Source: Planctomycetaceae bacterium
GTDB lineage: Bacteria; Planctomycetota; Planctomycetia; Pirellulales; Thermoguttaceae
Length of the DNA stretch: 8,846 nt
Assembly (NCBI GenBank): GCA_031287585.1
Contig: JAITST010000165.1
Location: 1 to 8,846 of the forward strand
Direction: 5' to 3'
Shown here: piece by piece, positions 6,569 through 8,846 of the stretch
Position numbering within the stretch: the stretch's first letter is position 1
Layout: every line of letters starts with the position of its first letter
Program-made: the position numbers and the translations under genes
Notes under the pieces: model-generated
What the model was told of the DNA's origin: nothing
Seen by the model: the letters and a program-made list of their open reading frames with translations, nothing else
Databases searched by the model: none

Positions 6569-6958
6569 ATGCGTACTGTTTTGTTTCTTTGTTTGTTTTG
6601 CGTTGCGGCTTGTGTCGGCTGCGGCAGTAAAGGTTTTCGTGTTGATGGAAAGGTCACACTTTCCGACGGTAAACCGGTGGCACGCGGGCAAATAACGTTT
6701 ACTTCAGACACCTTTTCCGCTGGCGGAGAAACTATCGCCGACGGAACGTACACCATTCACAACATTCCGGCTGGTACTTACAGGGTGACAGTCAAGGCAA
6801 GCGGTGAATCGCAATCAGACCCGAAGGTTGATGTTGCGGATGTGAAGCCAGCGAAACCGGTAGTTGACAAGAAGTACAATGACCCGGCAACAAGCGGCTT
6901 GACCTGCGAAGTCAAAGGTTCAACATCGTATGACATTACCGTTGAACCGCCAAAATAA
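6569..6958 (+). CDS. Small lipoprotein with a carboxypeptidase-regulatory-like (beta-sandwich) domain
   Basis: 129 residues. The N-terminus MRTVLFLCLFCVAACVGCGS is a short lipoprotein signal. Either VAAC (Cys15) or CVGC (Cys18) can serve as lipobox; the GCGS context resembles many planctomycete lipoproteins, so Cys18 is slightly preferred. Residues from about 24 to 75 (VDGKVTLSDGKPV, then DGTYTIHNIPAGTYRVTV) have the pattern of carboxypeptidase-regulatory or transthyretin-like beta-sandwich domains. The tail includes KYNDPATSGLTCEVK, a motif commonly seen in these small planctomycete proteins. It probably sits on a membrane in the periplasm-like compartment; no enzymatic residues are evident. 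It lies 46 bases after DUF1559 gene 1 with AAAGGA at 6556-6561 and a T6 run in the spacer. Such lipoproteins are regular neighbours of DUF1559 genes, which suggests a shared surface role not yet defined. Confidence 0.85.
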   Translation: MRTVLFLCLFCVAACVGCGSKGFRVDGKVTLSDGKPVARGQITFTSDTFSAGGETIADGTYTIHNIPAGTYRVTVKASGESQSDPKVDVADVKPAKPVVDKKYNDPATSGLTCEVKGSTSYDITVEPPK

Positions 6959-6959
6959 G

Positions 6960-7027
6960 TAATTCAAACTGTATTTTGAATTATTAAGAATCGTGTTTTA
7001 GTTTTAGTTGCCCGCTTTTCGGCGGGC
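6960..7027 (+). terminator. Two hairpins between the lipoprotein and DUF1559 gene 2 (weak terminator or attenuator)
   Basis: The first is AT-rich: TAATTCAAA (6960-6968) with TTTGAATTA (6975-6983), starting just after the lipoprotein stop. The second is GC-rich: GCCCGC (7010-7015) with GCGGGC (7022-7027) and a 6-base loop, followed only by ATTTCCC, a poor U-tract. They may end part of the transcripts, or process and stabilise the message, so that DUF1559 gene 2 is expressed at a different level. No separate promoter for gene 2 was recognised. Confidence 0.5.
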
Positions 7028-7062
7028 ATTTCCCTCAACAAATAGATCAAAGGAGGATTCCA

Positions 7063-8244
7063 ATGTATCTTTGTACATTACTCAGTCATTTGTCCGGGCA
7101 GCAATGCCGTCGGCACAACCGCACGACTAATCGTGCTTTTACACTCGTAGAACTTTTGGTGGTGATAGCCATCATTGGTGTTTTGATTGCGTTGCTTTTA
7201 CCGGCTGTTCAGGCAGCGCGTGAAGCAGCGCGGAGAATGCAATGCTCAAACCAATTGAAACAATTTTCGTTGGCTTTGCATAACTATCACGATATTTATC
7301 AGGCATTTCCATCCGCTAATTCGTTAGTATCAATTATGAATGGAACAACAGAGCAGCGTTGGGGCGGTTATTCACCCCTTTTCACGCTGATGCCGTTTTA
7401 CGAACAAGGTACTACATATAGCGAAGGAACAACCAACGTCAGTTTCGCCGGTATAGACCCAACTGGCGGTGATTTTTGGGGAAAAACGATTCCTATACTT
7501 GGCTGCCCGTCTGATACACATTTTTATGATACGGACGGACGAGCCACCTACGTTTACAGTGTCGGAGATTGGGCGGACAGAAACGAAGACGACGCAGATA
7601 AAGCCCCGCCGAACAAAAGAGGAATTTTTGCGCGCAGCCCGAAGACTGACCCGAAAAATGGTAAGTGGAACACTTTTGCGAATATGTCCGACGGAACGAG
7701 CAACACGGTTGTCTTTTCAGAACGGGCAACATCTAACGGGAAACAAAACCACATTCGCGGAGCGTTCCGTTTGGGAAAAAGCGGCGACCCGAACGGTGTG
7801 CCGAATGCCAACAATGGAGGCGAAAATGTTTTCCCGAATAAATGTTATAACGGCAAAAACGGTGTCAAATATGGCGGAACGCTTGGTTCCACAATAGGCG
7901 GCGGACAAGATAACATTTACGTTGATCAACATTTCGGAACACGTTGGGCAGACGGTCGCGCGCCGGCAACATTTTCAACATTGTTGCCTCCGAACAGTCC
8001 GAGTTGCTGGGGTAGCGGCGGTGTTGACTACATCGCACGGTCGATGAACGCGGCAAGTGCCTATCACAATGGCGGAGTAAACGTTGGTACGGGCGACGGT
8101 TCCGTCCGGTTCATTTCGGACTCGATTAACTGGTCAACCGGTACGATGAGCGACTCGGTACATTGTGTTTCGAGCGGACAGTCACCGTTCGGCGTTTGGG
8201 GAGCGTTAGGTTCCATCAACGGCGGCGAAAGTGCTTCGCCATAA
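7063..8244 (+). CDS. DUF1559 pilin-like protein, intact
   Basis: 393 residues. A leader of 25 residues, rich in Arg and His near its end (CRRHNRTTNRA), precedes FTLVELLVVIAIIGVLIALL; Glu30 would be mature position 5 of a prepilin cleaved after Ala25. Then come LPAVQAAREAARRMQCSNQLKQ and LALHNYHD, the family's N-terminal block. The SDGTSNTVVFSE segment in mid-protein and the H-X9-DG motif near the end (His335, Asp345-Gly346, then SVRFIS) are family hallmarks. The start has the strongest ribosome binding site in the window, AAAGGAGG at 7049-7056, six bases before ATG. Unlike DUF1559 gene 1 it has no G tract, and its frame runs unbroken from start to stop. The function is unknown; by analogy it is a surface or matrix pseudopilin-like protein. 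It is closed by a strong terminator. Confidence 0.93.
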   Translation: MYLCTLLSHLSGQQCRRHNRTTNRAFTLVELLVVIAIIGVLIALLLPAVQAAREAARRMQCSNQLKQFSLALHNYHDIYQAFPSANSLVSIMNGTTEQRWGGYSPLFTLMPFYEQGTTYSEGTTNVSFAGIDPTGGDFWGKTIPILGCPSDTHFYDTDGRATYVYSVGDWADRNEDDADKAPPNKRGIFARSPKTDPKNGKWNTFANMSDGTSNTVVFSERATSNGKQNHIRGAFRLGKSGDPNGVPNANNGGENVFPNKCYNGKNGVKYGGTLGSTIGGGQDNIYVDQHFGTRWADGRAPATFSTLLPPNSPSCWGSGGVDYIARSMNAASAYHNGGVNVGTGDGSVRFISDSINWSTGTMSDSVHCVSSGQSPFGVWGALGSINGGESASP

Positions 8245-8269
8245 AACCAGTTTTTCGTTAGTTCGCTAA

Positions 8270-8314
8270 AAGAGCCGGAAACGGGCGGATGACGTTTCCG
8301 GCTCTTGTTTTGTT
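8270..8314 (+). terminator. Rho-independent terminator after DUF1559 gene 2
   Basis: AAGAGCCGGAAAC (8270-8282) pairs perfectly with GTTTCCGGCTCTT (8294-8306), with one further G-C pair (8283/8293) inside and a loop of 9. It is followed by a T-rich stretch (TGTTTTGTTT). The stem starts about 25 bases after the stop codon and ends the DUF1559-lipoprotein-DUF1559 unit. Confidence 0.88.
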
Positions 8315-8329
8315 TCACACTCGTCACGG

Positions 8330-8357
8330 TTGAAAATTGTTTGTGTCGTGATATAAT
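8330..8357 (+). promoter_or_regulatory. Sigma70-type promoter with no obvious standard gene
   Basis: TTGAAA (8330-8335), a 16-base spacer and a perfect TATAAT (8352-8357). Transcription would start near 8364. Downstream are an 11-codon ORF (ATG 8369), a possible 26-residue ORF (GTG 8401), the structured element at 8464-8545 and finally the transposase. The promoter may drive a small RNA, a small protein or the insertion sequence. Confidence 0.55.
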
Positions 8358-8400
8358 CGTAAACCGAAATGTTGATTGTTGAACATCAAAAACGTATTGG

Positions 8401-8481
8401 GTGACACTTGTCGTCAAGAAACAACGCAAATCCTTACCCCGTAAGACCAAACCTTTGAATGTTGTTTTAGAAGACGGCTAA
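8401..8481 (+). CDS. Possible 26-residue basic small protein
   Basis: GTG 8401 to TAA 8479-8481 encodes a basic peptide, starting MTLVVKKQRKSLPRK if GTG is the start and ending in NVVLEDG. The frame is closed upstream by TGA at 8380-8382. It lies just downstream of a good promoter, but there is no recognisable Shine-Dalgarno and no homologue that I recognise. It could equally be the remnant of a larger gene, since its last bases overlap the left arm of the structured element. Coding status is doubtful. Confidence 0.2.
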   Translation: MTLVVKKQRKSLPRKTKPLNVVLEDG

Positions 8482-8545
8482 TCACAGTCCCGTAGGGACG
8501 GAATATCGGTAATGGGCGTTGTAAACCGTAGGCAACTTCTAAAAC
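8464..8545. repeat. Structured, repeat-like element with nested hairpins
   Basis: GTTTTAGAAG (8464-8473) and CTTCTAAAAC (8536-8545) are a perfect 10-bp inverted repeat 62 bases apart. Inside is a compact hairpin GTCCC-GTA-GGGAC (8487-8499), and a second short pairing joins GTTG (8518-8521) to CAAC (8533-8536). The GTCCCGTAGGGACGG core with a following ACCGTAGG block resembles dispersed CCCGTAGGG-type repeats that I recall near transposases in several phyla; that resemblance is from memory and untested. It may be a REP- or MITE-like element, an end of the adjoining insertion sequence, or a folded RNA made from the promoter at 8330-8357. Confidence 0.45.
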
Positions 8546-8630
8546 CCTCTTGCCCAACGCCGAAAAAGTGGTAAAACACTCCGTTGGTATTTTTGTCCGC
8601 ATTTTTTTATCCACTTACCAATCCCAATCA

Positions 8631-8846
8631 ATGAGTCACTCTCACGGTCAGTATTCTTTTTTTGATGTTGAAAATCAGTTACACAAGATTCACGAACTCA
8701 GCGGCTTTCTTTGCCGCCTCAAGCAAGCCGTCGACTGGGAGTTGTTTCGCGATGCCCTCAACAGCCAGCGTCCGCCGCGCAAACTATCCGTTGAAAGGTG
8801 GGCGACCGCCGTTTGATGTTGTCTTGATGTTCAAGATTCTCGTTCT
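8631..8846 (+). pseudogene. IS5-family transposase, N-terminal part, frameshifted and cut by the window edge
   Basis: From ATG 8631 the protein begins MSHSHGQYSFFDVENQLHKI and continues with WELFRDALNSQ, matching the N-terminal domain of IS5-family DDE transposases. The frame then runs into TGA at 8814-8816. The conserved continuation GGRPPFDVVLMFKILVL is present in another frame from 8797 to the window end, so a +1 (or -2) shift lies near GAAAGG (8793-8798). The intact family reads this stretch as one protein, so either the copy has lost or gained bases, the assembly has an error, or recoding is used. The catalytic DDE residues lie beyond the window. No Shine-Dalgarno precedes ATG 8631. The left end of the element was not fixed with certainty; bases 8546-8630 hold no gene that I recognise. 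Confidence 0.75.

Noticed and set aside
8064..8450. 128-residue minus-strand ORF over the end of DUF1559 gene 2
   Set aside because: It runs antisense through the conserved H-X9-DG region and the terminator hairpin, with no recognisable domain.
1..8846. tRNA, rRNA or CRISPR arrays
   Set aside because: No cloverleaf with a T-loop motif, no rRNA-like conserved stretch and no regularly spaced direct repeats were found in any gap.

Overview
The window looks like a piece of a planctomycete chromosome, probably a low-GC, host- or gut-associated lineage. The main reason is the pair of DUF1559 proteins with a type IV-pilin-like N-terminus (AFTLVELLVVIAIIGVLIAL, then a QAAREAARRMQC block) and a C-terminal H-X9-DG motif. 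A small lipoprotein of the kind that usually accompanies DUF1559 genes lies between them. DUF1559 expansion is a hallmark of Planctomycetota; the gut assignment is inferred only from the modest GC content.

Layout. 1-87 (+) is the last 28 codons of a PIN-domain (VapC-like) toxin cut by the window edge. 171-371 (-) is a ThiS-type sulfur carrier protein and 557-1858 (-) a PaaK-type phenylacetate-CoA ligase family enzyme; both read leftward, probably from a promoter at 1955-1983. A divergent promoter at 2137-2164 drives 2242-5037 (+), pyruvate phosphate dikinase, which ends in an unusual Cys/His-rich tail and is closed by a strong terminator at 5065-5099. From 5243 a promoter, a leader hairpin and a good ribosome binding site lead into DUF1559 gene 1 (5340-6522), then the lipoprotein gene (6569-6958) and DUF1559 gene 2 (7063-8244), with a strong terminator at 8270-8306. 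The right end (8330-8846) holds an orphan promoter, a possible 26-residue ORF, a structured repeat-like element and the start of a frameshifted IS5-family transposase.

The most notable observation is in DUF1559 gene 1. Its well-supported start codon (5340) and its pilin-like body are separated by a run of 11 G (5389-5399) that puts them in different frames. Ten or thirteen G would restore a 393-residue protein; eleven gives a 27-residue peptide. No ATG, GTG or TTG lies in the body frame upstream of the hydrophobic segment. This is the architecture of a phase-variable contingency locus, here in a pilin-like surface or secreted protein, with a second DUF1559 gene downstream that has no such tract. 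A homopolymer sequencing error is the main alternative and cannot be excluded from one consensus.

How the genes work together: paaK and thiS may be co-transcribed, but no shared pathway is obvious. ppdK is a single-gene unit of central metabolism (pyruvate/PEP interconversion). The DUF1559-lipoprotein-DUF1559 set is probably one cell-surface unit in which the first pilin-like protein can be switched while the other two stay in frame.
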